Source of the DNA: PALSA-243 sp963743705
GTDB lineage: Bacteria; Acidobacteriota; Terriglobia; Bryobacterales; Bryobacteraceae
Assembly: GCA_963743705.1 (NCBI GenBank)
Contig: CAVUQS010000012.1
Location: 865,454 to 929,453 of the forward strand
Direction: 5' to 3'
Length of the DNA stretch: 64,000 nucleotides
The notes beneath the pieces were generated by a model. The model ran no database searches. It was given only the letters and a program-made list of their open reading frames with translations, and was not told the origin of the DNA. Position 1 is the first letter of the stretch. Every line of letters starts with the position of its first letter. This document shows positions 28,200 through 37,189 of this stretch, piece after piece. A program made the position numbers and the translations under genes.

Positions 28200-29126
28200 T
28201 TGACACCCAAAACAGCATTCTTATTTCCCGGACAAGGGTCGCAATTTGCGGGCATGGGTAAAGGCCTGGCGGACGCGTTTCCTGTTGCCAAGCAGACCTT
28301 CGATGAAGCCAATGAGGCGTTGGGTTTCGATCTGGCGCGGCTATGCTTCGAGGGTCCGGAAGACGATCTCAGGCTCACAGCGAACACGCAGCCTGCGCTG
28401 CTGACGGTTTCGACGGCGGCGTATCGCGTGCTCGCGGAGCGCGGATTGACGCCGGCTTTCGTAGCGGGACACAGCCTGGGCGAATACTCGGCGTTGGTGG
28501 CGGCCGGAAGCCTCGCGTTCGCGGACGCGGTGCGACTGGTGCGGAAGCGCGGCGAGTACATGCAATCCGCTGTGCCGCCGGGAGTGGGCGCGATGGCCGC
28601 GCTACTCAGGATGCCCGAGGGCAAACTGGGCGAGGTATTGGCCGCCTCCGCGCAAGGCGAAGTGGTGAGCGCCGCGAACCTGAATTCGGCGGATCAGGTG
28701 GTGATTGCGGGACACGCGGGCGCCGTCAATCGGGCGATGGCGCTGGCGAAAGAGGCGGGCGTGCGCCGCGCGGTGTTGCTGCCAGTGAGCGCGCCATTCC
28801 ACTGCGCATTGATGACGCCGGCTCAGGAGCGGCTGCGGGCGGATCTGGATGCGACCGAATTTCGCGATTTGGCCTTCCCGCTGATCAATAACTGGCAGGC
28901 AGCCGAAGTGCGCTCGGGGGCAGACGCGCGCGAGGGTTTGTATCAACAGGTACCGAACCCGGTGCGCTGGGCGGATACGATGCGGCATCTTGCCGGGCAA
29001 GGCGTGACGCGAATCGTCGAAGTGGGCGCGGGCAACGTCCTTAACGGGCTATTGCGCGGTGTTGAACCGCCGATAGCGGGCTTGAAGTTCGGCGATCCGG
29101 CGGATCTGGCGGCACTGAGCAGTTAA
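28200..29126 (+). CDS. fabD: Malonyl-CoA:ACP transacylase
   Basis: FabD moves malonyl groups from CoA to acyl carrier protein in type II fatty acid synthesis. The 308 residues show FLFPGQGSQFAGMG at the N-terminus, the nucleophile Ser92 in GHSLGEYSALVA, His201 in VSAPFHCALM and the conserved GAGNVLNGL near the end. Length is normal. It starts with TTG 16 bases after the VWA gene, with no strong Shine-Dalgarno. No other fab gene is present here, which is unusual because fabD often sits with fabH, fabG and acpP. Confidence 0.93.
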   Translation: MTPKTAFLFPGQGSQFAGMGKGLADAFPVAKQTFDEANEALGFDLARLCFEGPEDDLRLTANTQPALLTVSTAAYRVLAERGLTPAFVAGHSLGEYSALVAAGSLAFADAVRLVRKRGEYMQSAVPPGVGAMAALLRMPEGKLGEVLAASAQGEVVSAANLNSADQVVIAGHAGAVNRAMALAKEAGVRRAVLLPVSAPFHCALMTPAQERLRADLDATEFRDLAFPLINNWQAAEVRSGADAREGLYQQVPNPVRWADTMRHLAGQGVTRIVEVGAGNVLNGLLRGVEPPIAGLKFGDPADLAALSS

Positions 29127-29222
29127 GCGCGTAGGTTCACTCACCAAACCACAACCTGGCCGTCAACCCATGGAGGCCGGTGCTACGCTGAATTTATGCC
29201 GGCTGTCACGAAGGCTTGTTCC

Positions 29223-30569
29223 ATGAAGACTGCTATTCTCGCCTGCTATCTCACGCTTTGCGCCGCGGCGCCAGCCGCCGACTTTTCGATTCCCGTCGAG
29301 ACATACAAGCTCAAAAATGGCTTGCGAGTGGTTCTCTCGCAGGACAATGCCGTGCCGGTGGTTACGGTGTACATGATTTTTGACGTGGGCGCGCGCTCGG
29401 AAGAAAAAGGCCGCACCGGCTTCGCACACCTGTTCGAGCACATGATGTTCGAGGGTTCGGCCAACGCGCCCAAGGGCGTGCGCGACACGATGGTGGAATC
29501 GAACGGCGGCGTGCAGAATGGCTCGACGCACCCCGATTTCACCGATTACTACGAGGTGTTGCCCTCGAACAAATTGGCGACCGCGCTGTGGCTGGATTCG
29601 GACCGCATGCGCAGCCTGGCGATTACGGACGAGAATCTCAAAAACCAGAAAGAGGCGGTAAAGCAGGAACGCCGCTTGAGCTTCGACAACCAACCTTACG
29701 CCACGGCCGAAGTGGATGTCTGGCCCACGCTGATCTTCCACAACTGGCAGAGTTCGCACTCGCTCATCGGCTCGTTCGACGATCTGAACGCGGCCACGGT
29801 GGCGGACGTGACGAAATTCTTCAAGACGTATTATGCGCCCAACAATGCGGCGCTGGCGATTGTGGGCGATATTCGCATTCCCGAAGCCAAGCAGTTGGTA
29901 GAAACCTACTTCGGCGACATACAGGCGCAGCCGCAGCCCAAGCGACCGGATATGACCGAGCCGCCGATTCAGGCGCACATGGAAACATACAAGGACCCGA
30001 TGGCGCGCGTTCCGGCTGTCATGATCGGCTGGCCGGGGCCGAAGCGGCGCTCGCCGGAATTCTATGCGCTTAACATGGCTGACGCCATCCTGACCAACGG
30101 AAACAGCGCGTGGTTCCGGATGGATTTGGTGAAGGGCAAGGAATCGATCATTCAGTACGAATCGAACCTGGGTTGGCCGATGTCGAGTTATCTGGATTAC
30201 CGAGACCCGGGCGCATATGGCATGTTCCTTTTGTACAAGCCGAACTTCACGGCGGATCAGATTGTGGGGCAGGTGCAGGCGGAGATCACGAAGCTGCAAA
30301 CCACGCCGTTGCGCGCGGTGGAATTGGACCGGTATAAGACGCAGCTTCGCGCCACACTGATCAAGCAATTGCAAAGCTCGCTGTCGCGGGCGCAGCAACT
30401 CGGCCAGTATGAGATCGCGGACGGCGATGCTGCGCTGATCAACAGCGAAGTGGATCGAATGCTGAATGTTTCCGCGGCGCAGATTCAAGCCGCGGCGAAG
30501 AAATATCTCATGCCGGACAAAAGGATCGTGCTCGCCGTGCAGCCAGCGCCGGCGAAAGGAGGCAAGTAA
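29223..30569 (+). CDS. M16 zinc protease, catalytic subunit
   Basis: A signal peptide (MKTAILACYLTLCAAAPAA) precedes a full M16 protein. The inverted zinc motif is intact: His69, Glu72 and His73 in FAHLFEHMMF, with Glu149 in VKQERR as the third ligand. The C-terminal M16 domain follows with the YAPNNAALAIVGD linker. It should degrade peptides in the periplasm. GAAGG stands eight bases before the chosen ATG. An upstream ATG at 29196 would spoil the signal peptide. The next gene starts one base after the stop and encodes its inactive partner. Confidence 0.9.
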   Translation: MKTAILACYLTLCAAAPAADFSIPVETYKLKNGLRVVLSQDNAVPVVTVYMIFDVGARSEEKGRTGFAHLFEHMMFEGSANAPKGVRDTMVESNGGVQNGSTHPDFTDYYEVLPSNKLATALWLDSDRMRSLAITDENLKNQKEAVKQERRLSFDNQPYATAEVDVWPTLIFHNWQSSHSLIGSFDDLNAATVADVTKFFKTYYAPNNAALAIVGDIRIPEAKQLVETYFGDIQAQPQPKRPDMTEPPIQAHMETYKDPMARVPAVMIGWPGPKRRSPEFYALNMADAILTNGNSAWFRMDLVKGKESIIQYESNLGWPMSSYLDYRDPGAYGMFLLYKPNFTADQIVGQVQAEITKLQTTPLRAVELDRYKTQLRATLIKQLQSSLSRAQQLGQYEIADGDAALINSEVDRMLNVSAAQIQAAAKKYLMPDKRIVLAVQPAPAKGGK

Positions 30570-30570
30570 G

Positions 30571-31983
30571 ATGCGCCGGATTCTCGCCGAGTTCGCTTTG
30601 GCTGGAGCTTTGACCGGGCTTGCGATGGCGCAAACACCGGGGCAACCGGTGGACCGCACGAAGCCTCCCGACACGCCGCCGATTCCGAGTTACAAGCTGC
30701 CCCCGATCGAGCGGACGACGCTGCCCAATGGCCTCGAAGTAGTGCTGATCGAAGACGGCCGCTTCCCGCTGGTGACGGCGCGGCTGAATTTCGGGGCGGG
30801 GTCTAAATACGATCCGAACGACGTACCGGGCTTGTCCGAAGCGGTTGCTTCTTTGTTGACCGAGGGGACCAAGACGCGCTCGTCGCGGCAAATTTCGGAA
30901 GAGATCGACGGAATCGGCGGCACTCTGAACGGCTTCACCGGGCCGGATAGCCTGACACTTGCGGGCGGGGCGCTCTCAGACAATCTTTCGAAGCTGCTGG
31001 CGCTGATGTCGGACGTTGCCATCAACGCATCTTTCCCGGACGATGAAGTGCGCCTGCAGCAGCAGAACCGGGCCGAGAGCCTGCGGGCGGAACGTTCACA
31101 GCCGTCATTTCTGGCGCAGGAGAAATTCGCCCAGGCGGTTTACGGCAGCTCGCCCTACGCGCATATCGCGCCGACCGAGGCATCGATCGCGAAGATGGAC
31201 GTGAAGGCGCTGACGACGTTCCGGGATTCGTATCTCGTGCCGAACAACGCGGCGCTTATCCTGCTTGGGAAGCTGCCCGCGCACGACGATGTGATGAAGA
31301 TGATCACCGCCGGGTTCGCGGCGTGGCCGAAGCGCGGGTTGCCGGCGGCGCCGACAGTGGTAACGCCTGCGCCGAAGCGCCAGATCATCCTGGTGGACCG
31401 GCCGGGATCGGTACAGGCCGACATTCACGCGGGGCGGCTCGCGCCGACGCGTATAAGCTCGGAGTATTTCCCGCTCAGCGTGGGCAACAACATCCTGGGA
31501 GGCGGGGGCAGCTCGCGTATGTTCGCGGATATTCGCGAGCGCGACGGGTACGCTTACGACGCCCACTCGGAATATGTCACCAACCGCGAGGCGGCTTCGT
31601 TCGCGGCGGTGACCGAGGTGCGGAACGACGTGATCGAGCCAGCGCTCAAAGAAGTGCTGGACGAGATGAACCGAATGGCCACCCAGCCGGTAACTGCGGT
31701 GGAGCTGAGCAACTTCAAGAATTATATGTCGGGGCTCTATTTACTGCGGCTGGAGACGCAGGATGGGCTGGCGAACCAGTTGAACGGAATGAAGACGCTG
31801 GGGCTGCCGGAGAACTACCTGGAAACTTACGTGACGCGGGTACGTTCGGTGGAGCCGGGGCAGATCGAGGCGGTAGGGAAGAATTATATGGCGCCCGACC
31901 AGGCCGCCATTGTGGTGGTGGGTGACGCAGCGGTGATTGGCGACGCGTTAAAGAAGTTTGGACAAGTGACAGTGGTGAAGTGA
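30571..31983 (+). CDS. M16 family protein without zinc site, partner of the preceding protease
   Basis: The fold and order of motifs match M16 (LPNGLEVVLIEDGRFPLVTARLN, VPNNAALILLGKLP, ILGGGGSSRMFADIRERDG), and a signal peptide is present. Where the HxxEH motif should be, the sequence reads PGLSEAVASLL, so both histidines are missing. This is the non-catalytic subunit found next to an active subunit in two-gene M16 systems, where it supplies substrate-binding residues such as the C-terminal R/Y segment. The one-base spacing to the first gene supports a heterodimer. Confidence 0.88.
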   Translation: MRRILAEFALAGALTGLAMAQTPGQPVDRTKPPDTPPIPSYKLPPIERTTLPNGLEVVLIEDGRFPLVTARLNFGAGSKYDPNDVPGLSEAVASLLTEGTKTRSSRQISEEIDGIGGTLNGFTGPDSLTLAGGALSDNLSKLLALMSDVAINASFPDDEVRLQQQNRAESLRAERSQPSFLAQEKFAQAVYGSSPYAHIAPTEASIAKMDVKALTTFRDSYLVPNNAALILLGKLPAHDDVMKMITAGFAAWPKRGLPAAPTVVTPAPKRQIILVDRPGSVQADIHAGRLAPTRISSEYFPLSVGNNILGGGGSSRMFADIRERDGYAYDAHSEYVTNREAASFAAVTEVRNDVIEPALKEVLDEMNRMATQPVTAVELSNFKNYMSGLYLLRLETQDGLANQLNGMKTLGLPENYLETYVTRVRSVEPGQIEAVGKNYMAPDQAAIVVVGDAAVIGDALKKFGQVTVVK

Positions 31984-31997
31984 GGCTGGCCGGTGAC

Positions 31998-32192
31998 CTA
32001 GATTCCCTGGGGATGCGGAACGGAACTTGGCCGGTCAAACTGTGCGACAGGGATGAGAGCGGCGCTCTGCGGCTCGGGGGCGCCGCTTCGCTGCCGCTTC
32101 AGCCGCCGTTCGCGACGGCAGGCCCAGGTGTGAAGAGACGCCAGGGCGAAGAGCAGGAAGATGCAGTAGAGAGTGTTCGCCGCTGGCGTCAT
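31998..32192 (-). CDS. Possible small single-span membrane protein
   Basis: A 64-codon frame starts MTPAANTLYCIFLLFALASL, one membrane helix, followed by a strongly basic stretch (ACRRERRLKRQR) and a proline-rich tail. GGAG stands about twelve bases upstream. No family is recognised. It lies in a 530-base gap that has no other plausible gene on the plus strand. The membrane helix followed by positive charges favours a real product, but chance in GC-rich DNA is possible. Confidence 0.4.
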   Translation of the reverse strand: MTPAANTLYCIFLLFALASLHTWACRRERRLKRQRSGAPEPQSAALIPVAQFDRPSSVPHPQGI

Positions 32193-32285
32193 AATGTAAT
32201 TTCACTCCATTTGGCCTTAGGACGCGAGTGCTGTGCGTACCATCCACGTACCGCGTGCAGCGTGGCGCCGTTATCAGGGAAACCA

Positions 32286-32417
32286 CTACTCACTTGCGGC
32301 GACATAGTTACGTAATCCTTTGCCGATCCGGTTGGGAGTTGAAGTCTTGCGATAGACCATCGTGATCACGTAAGCGAGAGCGCAGACTAAAACTGCTGGA
32401 ATAATCATCAGTGCCAT
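32286..32417 (-). CDS. Possible small single-span membrane protein
   Basis: The frame of 43 codons starts MALMIIPAVLVCALAYVITM, a clear membrane helix, and ends with a basic, polar tail (YRKTSTPNRIGKGLRNY). It precedes the other small membrane ORF on the same strand by about 90 bases, so the two could form one transcript. No family is recognised and no good Shine-Dalgarno is present. Confidence 0.35.
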   Translation of the reverse strand: MALMIIPAVLVCALAYVITMVYRKTSTPNRIGKGLRNYVAASE

Positions 32418-32513
32418 GAATCCATTTGACAGCGGAAGCGCGATTTTGTGGAGTGCCAGACGTACCGCCGCGGTACGGGAAGTGCTACATTGAGCGCAGA
32501 AAAGCGCCTGCCT

Positions 32514-33272
32514 ATGGCGTACGAAGCAGTGCCTAAACTTCCGGGACCGATTGCGGCGGCGATCACGCCGCGCAATACGCACGGAGAGATCGATTTCGGC
32601 GCGGCGTTCGAACTGATCGATTTCCTCTGCCGCGGGGGCGTGCGCGGGATCGCGCTATCCACTCCGGCGGGCGAATACGCGTCGCTCGCTCCCGAAGAGC
32701 GTTCACGGCTGATCTACCTGGCGGCGAAGCGCAGCCGGGCGCCGATTTACGCGGGGGTGGGCGCGGCAACGCTGGACGGAGCGTTAACTTTAGCGCGAGA
32801 AGCGCGCGATGGCGGCGCCAAGGCGCTCCTGTTGCCGCCGCCGCACGGCTTTGCCTACGGGCAGGACGATATCCGCGAGTTCTACCTGCAATTCGCGGGG
32901 CAAGCGGGCGCGGGCATACCGATCTATCTGATGGATGCGCCGGGCCTGGCGACGCCGATCTCCAAGGAGACGGCGGAGGAACTGGTGGCGACCGGGCGGT
33001 TCGCGGGCGTGGCGGACTTCCTGGACGAGGCGGCATGCGCGGCGCCGGAACTGGTGGTGGCGGGAATGAGCTCCGAACTGAGCGAACTCGTGAGGTGGAT
33101 CGGCGAGTTCCCTGCCCCGGTGGCGGTGAAAACGGCGGTGGCGATGCGCGGGATCAAGACCGGTCCGCTAGCGGCCCCGCTGACGGCGGCAAAACAAGGG
33201 CGGCTGGAAGAATTCCGGGCGTGGTTTGCGGGGCTGCTGCCCGCCGGGAAGAAATTGCGGGTGCATGGTTAA
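32514..33272 (+). CDS. DapA/NAL-superfamily TIM-barrel protein lacking the Schiff-base lysine
   Basis: The start of the barrel (LPGPIAAAITPRNTHGEIDFGA), the STPAGEYASLAPEER segment that replaces the usual GTTGE loop, PIYAGVGAATLDGAL and KALLLPPPHGFAYGQDDI place the protein in the dihydrodipicolinate synthase family. At the position of the catalytic lysine (family pattern GIK/GVK) the sequence reads FAGVADFLDE, so Ala167 stands there, and the tyrosine loop reads YLMDAPG. It is also short, 252 residues against about 290. It therefore cannot use normal class I aldolase chemistry and may bind rather than convert its ligand, or use another mechanism. The esterase gene overlaps its end by eight bases. 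Confidence 0.75.
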   Translation: MAYEAVPKLPGPIAAAITPRNTHGEIDFGAAFELIDFLCRGGVRGIALSTPAGEYASLAPEERSRLIYLAAKRSRAPIYAGVGAATLDGALTLAREARDGGAKALLLPPPHGFAYGQDDIREFYLQFAGQAGAGIPIYLMDAPGLATPISKETAEELVATGRFAGVADFLDEAACAAPELVVAGMSSELSELVRWIGEFPAPVAVKTAVAMRGIKTGPLAAPLTAAKQGRLEEFRAWFAGLLPAGKKLRVHG

Positions 33273-34842
33273 GCTGCGCGCACGGGCGATCGCGGTTGCG
33301 CTGCTTTGCGGGGCCGCGCAAGCCGCGGTACCCGCGCCGCTTCTGTTGAATTTTGTCTCGACGGTGGACGGGACTCAGCAACCGTATGTGCTCTATTTGC
33401 CTCCGGGGTATGACGCAAAGAAAGCGTATCCGCTGGTGGTAAGCCTGCACTCCGAAGAATCCACCCACCGGCTGAATTACCGCCAGTTGTTTGGGGCGGC
33501 GCCGGGATTTACGCGCGTGGATCCGCTGGACCCGCGATTCTATCCGGCGGCGCGCGATGTAGACTTTCTGGTGGCATTTCCGTTTGCGCGGGGTACGGTG
33601 GGCTACCGCGGGATCGCGGAGAGCGACGTCTACGAGATGCTGGCGGATGTGGAGAAGCGATATGCGGTGGATCACGATCGCGTATACCTGACGGGCATTT
33701 CGATGGGCGGCGGCGGGGCGCTATGGTATGCGCTAACGCGCCCGGATGTGTGGGCGGGCGTGGCGCCGCTAGCGCCGGCGATTCCACCAGGCGTGGAGGC
33801 TTTGGCGGTGAACGCATTCAATCTGCCGGTCCGGATGTTTCAGGGCGAGCAGGACCCGATCATACCGGTGCAAGCCACACGTGATTGGCACCGGCGATTC
33901 GAGGATGTGGGCGTGGCTGCACGGTACTTCGAGTTTCCGACGGTGCGGCACGACATTTGGAACGCGGCATACAAGAACGGCGCGGTCTTCGACTGGTTCG
34001 CGACGCTGAAACGGAATGTGGCGCCGGACCGGGTGAAGTTCGCGGCGGATTCCTACCGGTATGGCTCGGCATATTGGGTGCGCATGGATCGGCTGACGCC
34101 CGGAACGACGGCGACGATTGACGCGCGGCGAGCGACGGCCGCGGAGATCCGCGTGACTACGAAAAATCTGGACGGGTTCACGCTGACGCCGGACCGGACG
34201 GCTGCGACGGTGAACATCGACGGTGGTGCGGTGCGAGTAAAGGCGGGAGCGGCGCTATCGTTTCAGAAAGTCGCGGGGCAGTGGCGGCTGGGACACGCGG
34301 CGACGGAAGCCAAGCGGGCGGGCGCGGAGGGTCCAATCGCGGCGGCATTCGGCGGCGGGCAGATTTACGTCTACGGGGATGGGGGTGCGGTTGCGGCGGA
34401 CCACGCCGCTCAGTGGGGACCGCTTTCGTTTCGCGTACTGGCGGATTCGAATGTAACTCCCGCGGACATGGCCGATTCCGATGCGATCCTGTTTGGCACG
34501 GCGCAGACCAATTCAATCATCGCCAAGCTGGCCGCGCAACTTCCGCTGGAGCTAAACCCCGGCGCCGCCGATTACGGTTTGTTGTTCATCGCGCCGGTGG
34601 GGCGGCATTACGTGGTGGTGAGTTCGGGCTTGCCTTGGTGGACGGGCGCGGCGGAAGTGAGTCGCGGCGGCGACCGGTTTGCGCCGGAAGCGTACCGGCT
34701 GCTTTCGACGTTCGGGGATTACGTACTATTCAAGGGATCGCTGGCGCATGTGGTGGCGGAGGGGCGGTTTGACTCCGCGTGGAAAGCGCCGCCGGACGCA
34801 GCGATCAAGCTGCGCGCCAGCGGCGTGGTGACGGTGCGATAG
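33265..34842 (+). CDS. Secreted alpha/beta-hydrolase (esterase) with unassigned C-terminal half
   Basis: A signal peptide (MVKLRARAIAVALLCGAAQAA) leads into an alpha/beta-hydrolase of the feruloyl/PHB-depolymerase-like type: QPYVLYLPPGYDAKKAYPLVV, the nucleophile elbow GISMGGGGAL, the acid region FQGEQDPIIPV and the histidine in FPTVRHDIW. Residues about 250-525 form a second region with no family I can name. It contains GADVAD-like repeats of hydrophobic beta strands and may bind substrate. The start overlaps the DapA-like gene, so the two are translationally coupled. It converges with the M56 gene, one base apart from that gene's corrected end. Confidence 0.8.
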   Translation: MVKLRARAIAVALLCGAAQAAVPAPLLLNFVSTVDGTQQPYVLYLPPGYDAKKAYPLVVSLHSEESTHRLNYRQLFGAAPGFTRVDPLDPRFYPAARDVDFLVAFPFARGTVGYRGIAESDVYEMLADVEKRYAVDHDRVYLTGISMGGGGALWYALTRPDVWAGVAPLAPAIPPGVEALAVNAFNLPVRMFQGEQDPIIPVQATRDWHRRFEDVGVAARYFEFPTVRHDIWNAAYKNGAVFDWFATLKRNVAPDRVKFAADSYRYGSAYWVRMDRLTPGTTATIDARRATAAEIRVTTKNLDGFTLTPDRTAATVNIDGGAVRVKAGAALSFQKVAGQWRLGHAATEAKRAGAEGPIAAAFGGGQIYVYGDGGAVAADHAAQWGPLSFRVLADSNVTPADMADSDAILFGTAQTNSIIAKLAAQLPLELNPGAADYGLLFIAPVGRHYVVVSSGLPWWTGAAEVSRGGDRFAPEAYRLLSTFGDYVLFKGSLAHVVAEGRFDSAWKAPPDAAIKLRASGVVTVR

Positions 34843-34843
34843 A

Positions 34844-36656
34844 TCAGTGCGGGCGCGGCACGATGCGGATTGCCACTTCGCCATCGGCCGTTTTGATGAA
34901 CTGCAAGCCTAAGTTGGCGGGCCTTCACCGCTTCGTTGAACGCCTCGATGGATTGTCGGGTGAGAACGTCGCCCAGAGCCACCGGCGCGGTGATGCCCGG
35001 CGGCAAGTTTTCCCCTTCGATGCGAACAACTTTGGAACCTGCCGCCCAATCGGTGACCGCGCCAGACGTGCGCTCTAACTCCGCGAGCTTTTCCACAGCC
35101 TCCAGCCGCCTGCGGGCCTCTTGTTCGATAGCGCGGATCGAAGGGTGCTGGTCGGTGTAGATCTGCCGGGCGTCCTCGAGTTGCTTTTCCAAGGCCCCCA
35201 GGCTCTCCAGGGCTTGCCTGGTCTTTTGAGGCTCTTCGGTGGAACGCATTTGTTCGAGCGCGCGCTCCAGCGCCGCCATCTGATCCGAAAGCTCTTGGGG
35301 CGTCTGGCTGCCCAGAGTCTGCAGCGTCTTGTTGAGCTGGTCCATCGACTGGTCGAGAGGGTTAACTTGAAACTCAAGCGCTACCCTCTTATCCCGCGCG
35401 GCTTTCGCGAGCAGCGGCGCATCCTGCGTGAACTCGACGTTGACCTGGCGCACTTCGCCGGCGGTGGCGTCGGGCGCGCGCCATTCCAGCACAGCGCGTA
35501 GCGCGGCCTTGCGCAACTCGATGGGTCCGGTGAGGACGCGCGCATCGACGACGGCCCCGGCGGCATCGAGCGTGGCTTCGGCGACGATGGTCCCAGTGAT
35601 TCCTTTGGCAATGGCGGCTTCGGGGTAGCGGGCGACAATGCTGCCGGAGACTGCGGCGGTCTGGTCTGGTTCAGAGTAGGTGAAAGCGATGGGCTGAGCG
35701 GCTGGCTCCTGACCCTGTGCGCGATGCACGGCGACGGGCAGGCACGCCGCGACGGCTACGACCGCCAGGACCACGGGTAGACGCGAAGGCGCACATTCGC
35801 GCACGGCGCCGGTGAGTCGCTGGATGCGATAGAGCAACGAAGCGCCGTTGGCGGCGACGACGGGCTCAGGCATTACCCGGATGCGTTCGAGGCGGCTGAG
35901 GGCGCGGGCGTATGAGATGGCGTCGCCGCAATGGAGCACGGCGAGATCGTCACAGCAAAGTTCGCGCTCGTGTCGCATGCGGGCGGAGACCCACCAGACG
36001 GCAGGGTGGTAGAAGAGCAGCGTCTCGACCACGGTTTGCAGGGCGTTGACAAGGAAATCGTGGCGGCGGATGTGGGCCAGCTCGTGAGCGAGGATGGCTT
36101 CGAGCTGCGCGGCATCGAGCCCGGCGAGCGCGGAGGCGGGGATGAGGATGGCGGGGCGCAGCCATCCGACGACGCTGGGGCAATCGGCGAGGCTGGAGAC
36201 CAGGATGCGCACGGAGCGCGGGATGGACATGCGTTGGGCAAGGGCGCTGACGCGATCGGCGATGGATGCGTCCGCCGGTTGGCCGGCGCGGCGGAGCTGG
36301 GCCACGTGGCGATAGCCGAGGGCGAGACGCACCGCGAAGAGGAATACGCCGGCGGCCCAGAGAGGGACGATCCAAGGGCGGATTTGAGAGAGCCAGTTGG
36401 GCGAAGTGGCGGCGAGCGCCTGGATGGAGGCGGGGAGCGCGGTGGCCACGGAGGGGCGAGCTAAAGCTCGCTGCAGGCTGAAGCCCGCCCCACAGGTGGC
36501 GGTCAGGACCGGTAGGGCTGCCATGAGGGCCAGAGCGGCTGCGCAGGCGGCGTAGCGTTCGGCGGCCGGGCGGCGGCGCATGGCAATGAGAACGAACCAT
36601 AGAAGGAACGCGACGGCGGTTCCCTGCCAGATGAAATGGAGAAGAGCGGCGGTCAT
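34844..36656 (-). CDS. BlaR1-like M56 metallopeptidase with TonB-type C-terminal domain, one frameshift
   Basis: Four membrane helices are seen, with the zinc site HELAH (in ILAHELAHIRRHD) and the downstream RELCCDD between helices 3 and 4, as in BlaR1/MecR1. After the last helix an extracytoplasmic TonB-like domain (TGTIVAEATLDAAGAVVDARV) and a coiled coil of about 100 residues follow. Its start overlaps the BlaI-type gene by four bases (ATGA), so it is the signal-transducing protease that would cleave that repressor. Near 34915 one extra C in a CCC run shifts the frame. The corrected frame ends NLGLQFIKTADGEVAIRIV and stops at 34844. A translated repeat (GAGFSLQRALARP) lies between helices 2 and 3. 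Confidence 0.87.
36453..36493. repeat. Two-hairpin dispersed repeat inside the M56 gene
   Basis: The element (GCGAGCTAAAGCTCGC, then TGCAGGCTGAAGCC and CGCCCC) has the same layout and orientation as the copy at 708-746. On the minus strand it encodes GAGFSLQRALARP in frame, between two membrane helices. Confidence 0.75.
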
Positions 36657-37039
36657 TTCTTGCCTCCTTCGACACGGTCGAGTATCTGTTCGATCGCGGC
36701 GAGTTCCTTGGGCGACGATTTCTGATCGGCGAGGGCTTGCAACACAAGCGACTTCACGGAGCCGCCAAAGGCGCGCTGGACCAGATCGCGCAAGAGCTGG
36801 CGCTGGGTGCGCTCTTGCGTGTTGCGAGGCCGATAGATTTGCGGCCGGGCGGTTTCATCGCGCTCCACCAAGCCTTTTTCATGCATGATCTGCAGCATCT
36901 TGAGAGCAGTGGTGTAGCCAGTAGGCTTGATTTCGTTGAGCGAGCGCTGGATTTCGCGAACGGTGGCGGGTCCGATGCGCCAGAAGACGTCGAGAATGGC
37001 GAGTTCGGCTTCGGTGGGACGCGGGGGTTTCTCCGGCAT
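36653..37039 (-). CDS. BlaI/MecI-type winged-helix repressor
   Basis: The 128-residue protein from the ATG giving MPEKPPRPTEAELAILDVFW has the MecI/BlaI winged helix: GPATVREIQRSLN, TGYTTALKMLQIMHEKGLVERDE, then a dimerisation helix region (FGGSVKSLVLQALADQ). An upstream in-frame ATG would place the operator inside the coding region, so I reject it. It should repress its own operon and be removed by proteolysis when the M56 partner is triggered. A perfect palindrome lies just upstream of the start. Confidence 0.9.
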   Translation of the reverse strand: MPEKPPRPTEAELAILDVFWRIGPATVREIQRSLNEIKPTGYTTALKMLQIMHEKGLVERDETARPQIYRPRNTQERTQRQLLRDLVQRAFGGSVKSLVLQALADQKSSPKELAAIEQILDRVEGGKK

Positions 37040-37047
37040 GCACTCAT

Positions 37048-37069
37048 AATGACGAAAGTATTCGTCATT
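37048..37069. promoter_or_regulatory. Likely operator of the first BlaI-M56 operon
   Basis: AATGACGAA and TTCGTCATT form a perfect nine-base inverted repeat with a four-base spacer, eight bases upstream of the repressor start. A weaker related half site (TTCGTCAATG) lies about 15 bases further out. The position between the divergent repressor gene and the TIGR03118/TIGR03437 gene means it might act on both. Confidence 0.6.
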
Positions 37070-37189
37070 GTCAACGAAATTCTTCGTCAATGTAAGATGT
37101 ACGCTAAAGCACGGTTGGGCGCGGCTCGCAGCCGTTGTTTTTACAAGGCTTTTACAAGTCGCAGATAGCGAGCGGAAGCGGGTACTGAT

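Noticed and set aside
29163..30674. A 503-codon minus-strand frame opposite the M16 protease
   Set aside because: The product is Arg/His-rich and matches no family, while the plus strand has a complete zinc protease.
34844..36656. Classical beta-lactamase regulation (BlaR1/BlaI with bla gene)
   Set aside because: No beta-lactamase is encoded nearby, and the sensor part is TonB-like and coiled coil, not a penicillin-binding domain.
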